A DNA stretch of 64,000 bases from Timonella sp031979385 (GCA_031979385.1 DALZEF010000015.1:1-64000); one strand, 5' to 3'. Shown: positions 15,017-23,924, counted from the stretch's first letter. Notes: generated by a model from the sequence alone, not told the origin. Numbers and translations: made by a program.

Positions 15017-17005
15017 TCAGCGGTTACCGCGGCCACCAAAACGTGGCTTCGAACCACGGTCGTATCCGCCGCGACCACCGCGGTCTTCACCATAGCCACC
15101 GCGTCCGCCACGACGGTCGTCGCCGTAACCTCCGCGACCACCACGGCCAGCACGATCATTGTCGCGTCCACGACGGTCATCCCGTCCACCACGGTCTTCG
15201 TAACGTCCGCCCGAGCGTGGCGCTGGACCGCCCTCGTCCTCACGGATACGCAGGGCACGTCCACCCACACGAGCGTTGGAGATGCGCTCGAGCGTGTCTG
15301 CGCTCATGGGAGCGGTGATGTCCACGAGGGAGAAGGTGTTGAAGATGTCGATGCGGCCTACGTCGCGGCCGGAAATACCACCCTCGTTGGCGAGTGCGCC
15401 AACGATTCCGCGTGGTTCAGCGCCATCCTTGTGGCCGACTGCGATACGGTAGCGGGTGCCTTCTGCTGGGCGGGAGGAGCGCTCACGGCGATCTCCCCGT
15501 TCGAAGCGGTCGCCACGATCTCCGCGGTCACGGTCGCGTCCACCACGACGGTCGCCGCGGTCATCCTTGAAACGGGAGTCGCGTTCTTCGCGGTTCTTCT
15601 TGGCGCGGCGGTCCTCGGCTGCCTGCTGCTCGTACTCTTCCTGCTCTCGGCGAGCACGTGGCCCGTCGTCACCGACCGCGATCGCTGCGAGGGCGGAAGC
15701 CACAGCCACAGCGTCGGTTCCGGTGTTCTCAACGTATTCAGCGATGAGTTGGCTGTACATGTCGAGACGTCCAGCGGTGATGCGTTGTTCAAGGGACTCA
15801 AGCATCTTCTTGGTCTTGTGCTCGGACACGTCCGCTGGGGATGGGATCGCAACCTCTTCAAGCTTGGTGCGGATCGTGCGTTCGATGAACTTGAGCTTGT
15901 TGCGCTCGCTCGGAGTGATAAACGACAGTGCGCGGCCGGTACGACCTGCGCGGCCGGTACGACCAATACGGTGCACGTAGGCTTCAGGCTCACCGGGGAT
16001 GTCAAAGTTCACGACCAGGCCGATGCGGTCCACGTCGAGACCACGTGCTGCAACGTCGGTTGCCACGAGGACATCGAGCTGACCCGAGCGCAGCCGCTCA
16101 ACGATCTTCTCGCGGTCCTTCTGGGCGACGTCACCGGAGATGGTTGCTGCCGAGATACCGCGCTCAACGAGCGCGGAGCCAACCTCCTCCGCAGCACCAC
16201 GGGTGCGGCAGAACACGATGGCAGCCTCAACGTCAGCGGTGGCAAGCACGCGGAAGAGCGAGCCCGCCTTGTGACGGAATGGCACGATCGCGTATTCCTG
16301 CGATACCGAGGTGACGGTCGAGGACTGGCGTGCCACGGCGATCTCAACTGGATCCTTGAGGTGCTGGTTGGCAACCCGACGGATCTGTGGTGGCATCGTC
16401 GCGGAGAAGAGTGCGACCTGACGCTCGGTGGGTGCTTCTGAGAAGACCCGTTCAACGTCGTCGGCAAAACCCATGCGAAGCATTTCATCTGCTTCGTCGA
16501 GTACGAGGAAGCGGATGTTGTTCAGGTCGAGGGTGCCTCGTTCGAGGTGGTCGATAACGCGGCCAGGCGTTCCCACGACAACCTGCACGCCGGACTTCAG
16601 GGCGCGGATCTGTGGTGGGTATGGGGAGCCACCGTATACGGCGAGTACCTCGAGGCCGTCGATGTGCTGTGCGAAGGATTCGATTGCTTCCGAGACCTGG
16701 ATTGCGAGTTCGCGGGTTGGCGCCAGCACGAGCGCCTGAACGTTGCGTTCGCTTGGGTCGAGAGCTGCAAGCATGGGCAGGCCAAAGGCAGCGGTCTTTC
16801 CGGTACCGGTCTGGGCGATGCCGGTGATGTCGCGGCCTGCGAGAAGTTCCGGGATTGCACGTTCCTGGATTGAGGAGGGAGTGACGAATCCGAGCGACTT
16901 AACCGCGGCGAGGAGGTTTTCGGGTAGTCCGAGGTCGTCGAAGGTGACGGTTGGCTCGGACGGGGTTTCTGAAGTTACATTCTCGTGTGCTTCAGCAGAA
17001 GTCAT
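15017..17005 (-). CDS. DEAD-box ATP-dependent RNA helicase with RGG-rich tail (DeaD/CsdA type)
   Basis: RNA helicase of the cold-shock/ribosome-assembly type. 662 residues: Q motif and AQTGTGKT (64-71), PTREL, TPGRV, DEAD (170-173), SAT and the C-terminal HRIGRTGRAGRTG. A DbpA-type RNA-binding fold follows (about 515-590, YRIAVGHKDG...GRIDIF). The last about 85 residues are a low-complexity Arg/Gly/Asp/Tyr tail (repeats of GRGGYG and DDRRGG) likely to bind RNA and promote phase separation. A long structured leader precedes it. Confidence 0.93.
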   Translation of the reverse strand: MTSAEAHENVTSETPSEPTVTFDDLGLPENLLAAVKSLGFVTPSSIQERAIPELLAGRDITGIAQTGTGKTAAFGLPMLAALDPSERNVQALVLAPTRELAIQVSEAIESFAQHIDGLEVLAVYGGSPYPPQIRALKSGVQVVVGTPGRVIDHLERGTLDLNNIRFLVLDEADEMLRMGFADDVERVFSEAPTERQVALFSATMPPQIRRVANQHLKDPVEIAVARQSSTVTSVSQEYAIVPFRHKAGSLFRVLATADVEAAIVFCRTRGAAEEVGSALVERGISAATISGDVAQKDREKIVERLRSGQLDVLVATDVAARGLDVDRIGLVVNFDIPGEPEAYVHRIGRTGRAGRTGRALSFITPSERNKLKFIERTIRTKLEEVAIPSPADVSEHKTKKMLESLEQRITAGRLDMYSQLIAEYVENTGTDAVAVASALAAIAVGDDGPRARREQEEYEQQAAEDRRAKKNREERDSRFKDDRGDRRGGRDRDRGDRGDRFERGDRRERSSRPAEGTRYRIAVGHKDGAEPRGIVGALANEGGISGRDVGRIDIFNTFSLVDITAPMSADTLERISNARVGGRALRIREDEGGPAPRSGGRYEDRGGRDDRRGRDNDRAGRGGRGGYGDDRRGGRGGYGEDRGGRGGYDRGSKPRFGGRGNR

Positions 17006-17287
17006 CTGTGGTTTTTACCATTCCTAAGTGCGGGCAGGGCTAAATAAGGGCACACAACACGTGGCTTGCCGTAGCAAGCCAACACACCTTTGCCTGACCT
17101 GGGTCATGCGACGTACAGATTTGCAGCGCCTTCTGCGCTGCCAGACGTCGCATCCCGAACACACACTGGGAAAGCTTCGCACCGGAACCTGTTGTCCAGC
17201 TGCCACTCCTGGTTGTGAGTAGGAGGAGTGGGGAAGTTTCGTAAACACACGCACAAGCGGGAGTTACGACGTTCTGCGTCGTTGTCC
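17006..17287 (-). promoter_or_regulatory. long structured 5' leader of the DEAD-box helicase mRNA
   Basis: No gene in this stretch. Three hairpins lie in series on the helicase side: CCACTCCT / AGGAGTGG (17203-17231), a nested stem ATGCGACGT / ACGTCGCAT enclosing GCAGCGC / GCGCTGC (17106-17153), and a perfect GGCTTGC / GCAAGCC hairpin (17063-17080). A minus-strand TAGAAT (plus-strand 17288-17293) could start a transcript near 17280, giving a leader of about 275 nt. Long structured leaders are common in cold-regulated deaD mRNAs. Confidence 0.45.
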
Positions 17288-17352
17288 ATTCTATTCGAGT
17301 GGGCAATCGAATGCGCGTTGCGTGGCGGTGAGTTCTAACACAGGTGGGAGGA

Positions 17353-17358
17353 TAGGAT
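17353..17358 (+). promoter_or_regulatory. possible -10 element for the phosphatidyltransferase cluster
   Basis: TAGGAT about 100 bases upstream of the chosen start of the CDP-alcohol phosphatidyltransferase gene. It faces away from the helicase promoter near 17290, so the two form a divergent promoter pair. Confidence 0.35.
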
Positions 17359-17453
17359 ATATGCAGGATAAACGTGTTGCGGCGGGCGTTTACCGCCACG
17401 GCCGATAAGTGTGCATGCAACACTCGGCGGATACGACAGGGGTGGAAGCGGTA

Positions 17454-18041
17454 GTGAAGCTGACCAAGGAGGATCTGACGATCCCGAATCTCATCAGTGC
17501 CTTCCGGTTGCTGTTGATTCCGGTGTTTGCGGTCCTTGCGTCTTTAGAGCATGATCTGGCCGCGCTCATTGTTGTTGCCGTGTCTTCGATCTCGGACTGG
17601 GCTGACGGGTATATCGCTCGACGGTTCAATCAGGTGTCCGAACTCGGGAAGTCGCTTGACCCAATCGCCGACCGTTGCTTCATTCTCGTCACGTTTGTGG
17701 TTCTTGTGGTGCGCGAGGAAATTCCGATCTGGTTGCTGCTCCTTGTGGTGGGGCGTGATCTGGTGATGGCCATCTTGGTCTCTCTCGTTGCCCGCTCGGG
17801 ACACCGTCCAATGGCTGTCACTTATGTGGGTAAGGCCGCGACACTGTGTTTGCTGGTTGCGATGCCGTTGTTCCTGCTTGCGACTCTTACGGCTGACGCC
17901 AGTACGTTCTCGGATGTTGCACGTGTGCTGGCGTGGATTTTCGCTCTGATCGGTGTCGTCCTGTATTGGGCCTCGGCCATCCAATATTTACGTCGTGGCG
18001 TTACGTTGCTGCGTGTGCGGCCTGAAGTGGACAACGTTTGA
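17454..18041 (+). CDS. CDP-alcohol phosphatidyltransferase (PgsA-like)
   Basis: Integral membrane enzyme that transfers a phosphatidyl group from CDP-diacylglycerol to an alcohol, most likely glycerol 3-phosphate. The signature is complete: SDWADGYIARRFNQVSELG plus SLDPIAD, with the metal-binding aspartates. Several membrane segments follow. GTG 17454 is chosen because GGAAG lies five bases upstream and it gives KLTKEDLTIPNLISAFR; GTG 17442 and ATG 17409 are possible. First gene of the pgsA-DUF881-sbp-DUF881 cluster, with its stop overlapping the next start. In M. tuberculosis the equivalent is pgsA2, so the exact product is uncertain. Confidence 0.87.
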   Translation: MKLTKEDLTIPNLISAFRLLLIPVFAVLASLEHDLAALIVVAVSSISDWADGYIARRFNQVSELGKSLDPIADRCFILVTFVVLVVREEIPIWLLLLVVGRDLVMAILVSLVARSGHRPMAVTYVGKAATLCLLVAMPLFLLATLTADASTFSDVARVLAWIFALIGVVLYWASAIQYLRRGVTLLRVRPEVDNV

Positions 18042-18961
18042 TGAACCTGAGGAAGATGCTCCGGGATCTATTTGGACAACATCCCGTGTCCAATACCCCG
18101 AAAGACGCGTCCATGACGCTTCTCTACGAGGTGATGCATCGCCCGCTTGATCCCAGTTATGCGGCCGCGGCAGAGAAACGCCGACAGGTTGAGGCTGCCG
18201 GCGGGAGACTCGGGGCTTCGCCCCTGTGGCGGGTTACGTCTTTGTTGTTGGCAGTCGGACTCGGATTCACGACGATCACCGGAGTCATGTCATTGCGTGG
18301 CCGTGCGGAGGTGGCAGCGGGAGCGCGTGTGCTGCTACGAGACCAGATCGTTGAGCGCACGGAGCAGATGCACGCCTACGAACAGTCAATCGTTGAGAAA
18401 TCTGACATGAGGGACCAACTGCAAGAGAGCCTGTTGCAGTACTCGTCGATAGAGAACGATGTGCGTGTGTTGCGTGACCGGGTGCGTACCGGGTCGGTCG
18501 CAGTTGAGGGACCCGGGTTGGTCATCACAATCAAGGACGGGCCCAACGTTGAGTCCAGCCGAGACAACCGGGTACGGGATGTGGATGTTCGCGCAGTCGT
18601 GTCGGCACTGTGGGGGTCCGGTGCTGAATCCATTTCAGTGAATGGCAAGCGTCTGACCCCAACCAGCGCCATCCGAAGTGCCGGAGACGCGATTTTGGTG
18701 GACCTAACCGGTTTGTCGTCGCCGTACAAGATTGAGGCGATTGGCGATCCACAGCAGATGGAAACCGAGTTTGTGAAAAATCCGATTACCACGGACCTGC
18801 TGGAACTCGAGTCACGGTACGGCATCTCGACTCAGGTCGCGCGAGCCGATACGCTCAAACTCGCAGCAGGAAATGCCCGCACACTTATTTATGCACGTAC
18901 CCTCGGGGACGATTCGTCACTGAGCTCAGATGAGAAAAGCCAAGGTAAGGGAATACGATGA
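18038..18961 (+). CDS. DUF881 family membrane protein 1
   Basis: Function unknown. 307 residues: a cytoplasmic N-terminus of about 65 residues, one membrane helix (LWRVTSLLLAVGLGFTTITG), a coiled-coil segment (RDQIVERTEQMHAYEQSI) and the extracytoplasmic DUF881 domain (GPGLVITIKDGP, DVDVRAVVSALWGSGAESIS, GDAILVDLTGL, YKIEAIGDP). The ATG overlaps the preceding stop (TGATG). A second DUF881 gene lies two genes on, with sbp between, an order conserved in actinobacteria next to garA and ftsR and suggestive of a role at the envelope or division site. Confidence 0.88.
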   Translation: MMNLRKMLRDLFGQHPVSNTPKDASMTLLYEVMHRPLDPSYAAAAEKRRQVEAAGGRLGASPLWRVTSLLLAVGLGFTTITGVMSLRGRAEVAAGARVLLRDQIVERTEQMHAYEQSIVEKSDMRDQLQESLLQYSSIENDVRVLRDRVRTGSVAVEGPGLVITIKDGPNVESSRDNRVRDVDVRAVVSALWGSGAESISVNGKRLTPTSAIRSAGDAILVDLTGLSSPYKIEAIGDPQQMETEFVKNPITTDLLELESRYGISTQVARADTLKLAAGNARTLIYARTLGDDSSLSSDEKSQGKGIR

Positions 18962-19290
18962 TTCCGGTTATAGGACTAGTTATTGGCATTGTGGCTGGCT
19001 TTCTACTTGAACCCACCGTGCCCGTGTACCTTCAACCGTATCTACCGATTGCTGTTGTCGCTGCCCTCGACGCGCTATTTGGTGGCTTGCGTGCACTGCT
19101 TGACGGAATCTTCGACGACCGCGTCTTCCTCGTTTCATTTCTCTCGAACGTTCTTGTCGCCGGATTCATTGTGTTCCTGGGCGACCAGCTAGGCGTGGGC
19201 AGCCAACTGTCCACTGGAGTTGTGGTGGTACTCGGCATCCGTATCTTCTCGAACGTAGCCGCTATTCGGCGCCACATCTTCAAGGCGTGA
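18958..19290 (+). CDS. sbp: small basic protein Sbp (DUF1290)
   Basis: A 110-residue polytopic membrane protein of the DUF1290 family, with three or four hydrophobic segments (VIGLVIGIVAGFLL, LPIAVVAALDALFGGLRALL, VFLVSFLSNVLVAGFIVFL). The ATG overlaps the stop of the preceding DUF881 gene. The family is found with divIVA/ftsZ regions in Firmicutes and between two DUF881 genes in actinobacteria; biochemical role unknown. The function inferred from context is cell division or envelope organisation. Confidence 0.9.
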   Translation: MIPVIGLVIGIVAGFLLEPTVPVYLQPYLPIAVVAALDALFGGLRALLDGIFDDRVFLVSFLSNVLVAGFIVFLGDQLGVGSQLSTGVVVVLGIRIFSNVAAIRRHIFKA

Positions 19291-19299
19291 TGGCCACAG

Positions 19300-20481
19300 A
19301 TGTCTAAAGAACAAGAGTCACACGAATCGGAATCCACGGTTCCTGAGCCTGTCGTCGAGCCAATTCCGCAGTTCGACACCGTGCCCTCCCACGGGCGACA
19401 CACCCAGGAACTTGCGGACGCAGCAGACGAGTCCCTGACGGACTCGAGCAGCAGTGGCCGTGCACGACACATCGCCCAAGATGCTTCACCAGACGATCCG
19501 CATTTCGTCCCAGCAGATCCAGCAGCCTCGAACGAGAGACTGGCTGAGCCTGACACTGCCACCACAGATGAACCGCAAGCGAGCCGAGTAACTGCTAGAC
19601 CGGACGACACCGCGCCAGCGGTGGCAGACCAAGATGAGGACCACGAAGTTGAGGAAACCCTCTCAACCCCGGTGCTCGTCGACAATGACGAACTGCCAGA
19701 CGCGCCACCACCCGCAGACGAACGTGTCGGTCCAGCCCTCGCCGAGCCACGCCAGCGTGCGCTGACTCCAAAGCGACGACTGCTGATTGCAATGACGCCC
19801 CGCCTGACACGTGCCCAGGTCCTGACCGCATTGTTACTTGGACTGCTCGGGTTTGCGATCGTCGTTCAGTTGCAACTGTCCCAGAAGGACGAACTGGCAG
19901 GGTTGCGTCAATCGGAACTCATTAACCTTCTTGACGAGGTCACACGGCGAACAGACGTGCTCGAAACTGAGGAACGACGCCTGACCGACCTCGTGAACGA
20001 ACTCCAAAGTGGACGTAACTCTCAGGAAACCGCTCAACGAGCCGCGGAACAAAATGCCGAGGTACAGGGAATTCTCTCGGGACGACTCCCTGCGGTAGGC
20101 CCGGGTGTGCGCATCACAATCCACGAGGGCGACATGCCAGTGCGCTCCCAAGTGCTCTTCAACGTACTCGAGGAACTGCGCAACGCTGGAGCAGAAGCCA
20201 TCGAAGTCAATGGTGTACGCCTGATCGCCTCCAGTTACTTCTCCGAGGACGGCGATCTGGTCCAAGTTGATGGTATTCCCATCACCTCCCCATTCGTCTG
20301 GGTGGCCATCGGAGATCCTGACACGATTCAACCCGCTCTCGAAATCCCCGGCGGGGCAATGCCTCAAGTACGTTCCGCCGACGCCACCGCAGAGGTTGAG
20401 CGGCTTGATGAAGCTGAAGTCTCTGCCACGACAGAGCCAAGCGAACCACGCTTCGCGCGCCCGGATACCAGCGACCAGTAG
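19300..20481 (+). CDS. DUF881 family membrane protein 2 with acidic N-terminal region
   Basis: 393 residues. The first about 150 residues are disordered and rich in Asp, Glu, Ser and Pro, facing the cytoplasm. A membrane helix (VLTALLLGLLGFAIVVQLQL) is followed by a coiled coil (LLDEVTRRTDVLETEERRL) and the DUF881 domain (GPGVRITIHEGD, VLEELRNAGAEAIEVNGVR, FVWVAIGDP). It lies 9 bases after sbp and pairs with the first DUF881 protein. The acidic tail is a plausible kinase or protein-interaction platform. Function unknown. Confidence 0.87.
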   Translation: MSKEQESHESESTVPEPVVEPIPQFDTVPSHGRHTQELADAADESLTDSSSSGRARHIAQDASPDDPHFVPADPAASNERLAEPDTATTDEPQASRVTARPDDTAPAVADQDEDHEVEETLSTPVLVDNDELPDAPPPADERVGPALAEPRQRALTPKRRLLIAMTPRLTRAQVLTALLLGLLGFAIVVQLQLSQKDELAGLRQSELINLLDEVTRRTDVLETEERRLTDLVNELQSGRNSQETAQRAAEQNAEVQGILSGRLPAVGPGVRITIHEGDMPVRSQVLFNVLEELRNAGAEAIEVNGVRLIASSYFSEDGDLVQVDGIPITSPFVWVAIGDPDTIQPALEIPGGAMPQVRSADATAEVERLDEAEVSATTEPSEPRFARPDTSDQ

Positions 20482-20621
20482 GGCAAACTACCCACGCATA
20501 TGTGACATTTTGGGTCCATAATCAGTATGCTAGGTTGTCAGTAATCCCAGCACTGCGCACTGCGTTCACCCGGGACGACAAATGCAGCGATAAACTGGCA
20601 TTGAAACCTGTGGAGGTCATC

Positions 20622-21086
20622 ATGAATGAAAACTTTGGCGACGCTAAGGTACCCGAAAACGCGGACAAGTTGACCGAGACCACGCTCACATTTGCTTCGC
20701 TCGCAGCACTCGACGAAGCCTACAATGTAGCAGCAGCCAGTCCTGAAGTCCGCGACGCAGTCAAGGCACTGCCACTTGGCTCCGCGCTGCTCGTTGTGCG
20801 ACTCGGTTCAGGGGAGGGGGAACGCTTCCTCCTTGACGCAGAGCGCATCGTCGCAGGCCGCTCCGAGCACGCCGATGTATTCCTCAACGATGTCACAGTG
20901 TCCCGCAAGCACGCCGAGTTTGCCCGCGTTGGCAACGACTACGAGGTGCGCGACCTCGGTTCGCTGAACGGCACGTACATCAACCGTGACCGGATCGACA
21001 GTTACGTCCTCAAGCCGGGTGATGAGATCCAAATCGGCAAGTACCGGATGATCTACTACCAGAGCCCACAGGCACGTCTTTCCTGA
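20622..21086 (+). CDS. garA: FHA-domain regulator GarA/OdhI homologue
   Basis: Phospho-switch protein that in mycobacteria and corynebacteria inhibits 2-oxoglutarate dehydrogenase and controls glutamate metabolism until phosphorylated by Ser/Thr kinases. 154 residues. The N-terminal tail carries the ETT phosphorylation motif (DKLTETTLTF) and the C-terminal half is an FHA domain with GRSEHADVFLNDVTVSRKHA and GSLNGTYINRDR. ATG 20622 is chosen after TGGAGGT; the frame is open further upstream but has no ribosome-binding site. It sits between DUF881 and ftsR as in M. tuberculosis, but the gcvH gene normally next to it is absent. Confidence 0.92.
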   Translation: MNENFGDAKVPENADKLTETTLTFASLAALDEAYNVAAASPEVRDAVKALPLGSALLVVRLGSGEGERFLLDAERIVAGRSEHADVFLNDVTVSRKHAEFARVGNDYEVRDLGSLNGTYINRDRIDSYVLKPGDEIQIGKYRMIYYQSPQARLS

Positions 21087-21101
21087 CACGGACCCACACG
21101 A

Positions 21102-21899
21102 GTGAATCAACCCGTACGACACACTCCACGTTCTGATGGAAGCTCATCAGGACCGAGTTCGCAGGAACGCCCTCGGTCACCTTGGCCGCAGGGTGTTTCT
21201 CGTGTGCCCACCATGCGGATCTCCGATGTGCTCTCCGCACTCAAGACCGAGTTCCCGGCAATTACCCACTCAAAGCTCCGGTTCCTTGAGGAGCAGGGAT
21301 TCATCCACCCCGTACGAACCAATTCGGGGTACCGTCAATACTGCGCTGCCGACCTTGAACGCCTACGCTATGTACTGACTGAGCAGCGTGATCGCTATCT
21401 TCCGCTCAAGGTCATCAAAACCCAACTTGATGATCTGGACAATGGCGCCTTGGAAAGTGACACCCCTTTTGGACCACGCGTCGCTACTCAGGATGGGTTC
21501 ACACCCGCACAGGCGATGTTGCGTCACCTGTCTGATATCGCCTCAGCCGCAAATGTTGAGTCGAAGTTCGTTGAAGAACTCTATGAGGCAGGAATCATAC
21601 GCGAACACATAGCGGCGAATACTGACGCGGACCGCGTCGCGTTCGCAGAACACGATGTTGAAATCGTACGTTTGGCCTGCGCTCTAGGCGAGTTTGGTAT
21701 CGATTGGCGGCACTTGCGATCAATGCGGGCCGGTGCTGACCGTGCCGTGGCGCTCGTGGATCAATCCGTGGCTCATCTCGCAGGGAGGTCCAGTTCAAGC
21801 TCACGCGCCCAAGCAGCCAACGCACGTACGGAACTGGCGGAACTGCTTGCGCGGCTGCACACAGTATGGCTGCGGGACGGCATCGCCGAACTGAACTGA
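21102..21899 (+). CDS. ftsR: MerR-family regulator FtsR
   Basis: Homologue of FtsR (Rv1828 type), a MerR-like activator of ftsZ in corynebacteria. The winged-helix MerR domain starts about residue 38 (MRISDVLSALKTEFPAITHSKLRFLEEQGF) and contains SGYRQYCAADLERLRYVL. A long helical C-terminal region follows. The first 37 residues are Ser/Pro-rich and of doubtful reality: GTG 21102 lacks a clear ribosome-binding site, and an in-frame GTG immediately before PTMRISD is an alternative. It follows garA after 15 bases in the conserved order. Confidence 0.88.
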   Translation: MNQPVRHTPRSDGSSSGPSSQERPRSPWPQGVSRVPTMRISDVLSALKTEFPAITHSKLRFLEEQGFIHPVRTNSGYRQYCAADLERLRYVLTEQRDRYLPLKVIKTQLDDLDNGALESDTPFGPRVATQDGFTPAQAMLRHLSDIASAANVESKFVEELYEAGIIREHIAANTDADRVAFAEHDVEIVRLACALGEFGIDWRHLRSMRAGADRAVALVDQSVAHLAGRSSSSSRAQAANARTELAELLARLHTVWLRDGIAELN

Positions 21900-22118
21900 A
21901 ACTTTAGGCTTCCTCAAGAGTTTCACCCGGCGGTGTAATGGGGAGAACTACCGATTTTGGTGCGACACGCACTCAAAAACCTCCCAGGGTCGTTGACCAT
22001 AGGGGTCTTGAGTTCTAGCGTATCTAAAAGAAGCAGTTGCGCCACCAGCCCTTGCAGCCCCAACTGCAAGGAGCTGCTTTCAGCCACAATAGGCAACCAA
22101 CCCCAAGCGGAGGAATCC

Positions 22119-22703
22119 ATGAGCGATCGCACACCAAGTGATGCGCGATTTGTAGCACCTTTGCGTTCCCAAGGAACCCTCTTTGGCGACGGCATCGAGG
22201 ACCAGGATTCCCAGACTGGATACCGCGGACCCACCGCATGCCGCGCAGCAGGTATCACCTACCGTCAACTTGACTACTGGGCACGTACTGGGCTGGTCGC
22301 ACCAACCATTCGACCAGCCACCGGATCAGGAACGCACCGTCTCTACAGCTTCCGTGACATCCTCGTGCTCAAGGTTGTTAAACGCCTGCTCGACACGGGC
22401 GTGTCACTGCAGCAGATCCGAACCGCCGTGGAGGCACTGCGCGAACGAGGTATTTCCGATCTCGCACAGATCACCCTTATGAGCGACGGCGCCTCAGTAT
22501 ACGAGTGCACCTCCACTGATGAGGTCATTGACCTAGTACAGGGCGGACAAGGTGTGTTCGGTATAGCTGTTGGCCGCGTCTGGCGCGAAGTGGAAGGCAC
22601 ACTGGCCACCCTTCCAGCCGAACGAATCGACGCACTCGAAGAAGTACCGGCCGCACCGGAGGACGAACTGGCTCGGCGACGTCGCGCCCGCAACGCAGGC
22701 TGA
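22119..22703 (+). CDS. MerR-family transcriptional regulator (Rv1830 type)
   Basis: 194-residue regulator with the MerR helix-turn-helix at residues 30-100 (TACRAAGITYRQLDYWAR, HRLYSFRDILVLKVVKRLL, GVSLQQIRTAVEALRERG). ATG 22119 follows GCGGAGGA at normal spacing, giving MSDRTPSD. In mycobacteria the equivalent gene is separated from ftsR by a DUF151 nuclease-like gene; here the 219-base gap has no such gene. It ends 50 bases before a perfect 27-bp hairpin. Probably controls growth or division genes; target unknown. Confidence 0.87.
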   Translation: MSDRTPSDARFVAPLRSQGTLFGDGIEDQDSQTGYRGPTACRAAGITYRQLDYWARTGLVAPTIRPATGSGTHRLYSFRDILVLKVVKRLLDTGVSLQQIRTAVEALRERGISDLAQITLMSDGASVYECTSTDEVIDLVQGGQGVFGIAVGRVWREVEGTLATLPAERIDALEEVPAAPEDELARRRRARNAG

Positions 22704-22753
22704 CATTAACTGCTTCAGGGTCGTGGGCAGGGGAGCAGCGTTCCCAATGCTCT

Positions 22754-22810
22754 GAACTTACAGTTGTGGGGGCGGAACCAATCTGGTTCCGCCCCCACAA
22801 CTGTAAGTTC
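22754..22810. terminator. perfect 27-bp hairpin between convergent genes
   Basis: Arms GAACTTACAGTTGTGGG + GGCGGAACCA and their exact complement are separated by the 3-base centre ATC. Located between the MerR gene (+) and parA (-). No T-run follows either arm, so this is not a textbook terminator, though it should block both transcripts as RNA. Longer and more perfect than usual terminators. Confidence 0.7.
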
Positions 22811-22830
22811 GTCTATCGGTGCACACCGCA

Positions 22831-23917
22831 TTATTGTTTTCGTTCAGGGTCCAACTCTGGCTGAAACTCCACAAATTCGTCACTGCCACCAAACGGCACA
22901 TTGCCGACCGGAGCCTGCGCCACCGGAATATCATCCACAACCGGGAAGTCACCGATTGCTTCAGCCGTTGACTCGGGAACGGAACTATCCTCAACGACCG
23001 TTGGCTCTGACACCACGGAGTCGTCATCATTTGACGAGCTGTTCTGTTCTTGAACGGCCTGCTGTCCCTCTTCGAAGGCACGCTTTAGCTCTTCGCCTTC
23101 AGCCTCCTCTTGAACGATCTCGTGATCACGAGCAATCGAACGCATCGCGCGTGCGAGAACCGCATCGAATCGATCTGCGAGATCACGGGCAGCACGGCTC
23201 GGCCAAGCATGGATAGGGGAGCCGGCCCCCTGCGCCTGCTGCAAAGCGGAGCGCTCCNNNNNNNNNNGAGCGCTCCGGAATGTAGGTCGACAGGATCAAC
23301 GGCCCAAACATACCCGTCAGTTCCTCTTGCCGGTAAGCCTGCTCCGAAGAACGCGTACGAACACGGTTGACCAACACCCCAAGAGGTTTGAGTTGGGGGG
23401 CAGATTCGCTCTTGATCTGGTCAATGGCTTGGAATGCGCGAGCTGCTGCCGTGACAGAGAACAGTCCAAGTTCGGTGACGACCAGCGCACGGTCACACGA
23501 GGTAAGCCCTTGCCGTGTTAACCCGCCCAACGAGGGCGGGCAATCAATCAAGATGACATCGTATCGGTCCTCCAAGAACTCCAGCGCGTGCTTGAGCCTG
23601 GTAAGACGGTGCGAGTACGACGGTCCATCATGGCGGGCAGACTCGTTAGACCCCACAAGTACGTGTAGAAGTTCCGAATTCCACGGAGATGACGCGATCG
23701 CAGACTCGACAACGAAGGATGAAGGATTATCCAAGACCGCAGCCACATCGTTGTCTGCCGCGCCAGATACCCCCAAAGCCAAGGTCGTGTCCGCTTGCGG
23801 GTCAAGGTCCACAACGAGGGTACGCATTCCAGCGTAAATCGCCGCTGACGCTAAACCGAGCGTTACGGATGTCTTACCAACGCCACCTTTGAGACTGCAG
23901 ATACCTAGAATCGCCAC
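22831..23917 (-). CDS. orphan ParA-type ATPase (interrupted by an assembly gap)
   Basis: Walker-type partition/positioning ATPase: CSLKGGVGKTS (deviant Walker A), VVDLDPQADTT, IDCPPSLG. The stored sequence has 10 N at 23258-23267, but the bases on both sides share the same 9 bases GAGCGCTCC. Collapsing them restores one frame reading TYIPERSALQQAQGAG, the usual ParA sequence, and a 355-residue protein. The last about 110 residues are an acidic Ser/Glu/Asp-rich tail. No parB or parS is visible, so it is more like the orphan division ParAs (PldP) of corynebacteria. It starts with GTG behind TAAAGT, probably leaderless. Confidence 0.85.
23258..23267. other. 10-N scaffold gap with duplicated 9-bp flanks
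   Basis: N run inside parA. The left side ends GAGCGCTCC (23249-23257) and the right side begins GAGCGCTCC (23268-23276). Merging gives the 12-bp palindrome CGGAGCGCTCCG and restores the parA frame, so no sequence is missing; the true local length is 19 bases shorter. Confidence 0.9.
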
Positions 23918-23924
23918 ACATCAT

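Noticed and set aside
15431..16441. 336-codon open frame on the plus strand
   Set aside because: Antisense to the DEAD-box helicase, no domain, no ribosome-binding site.
22831..23917. Two separate genes on either side of the N run (a truncated ParA and an acidic protein)
   Set aside because: Collapsing the 9-base duplicated flank restores a single ParA frame.
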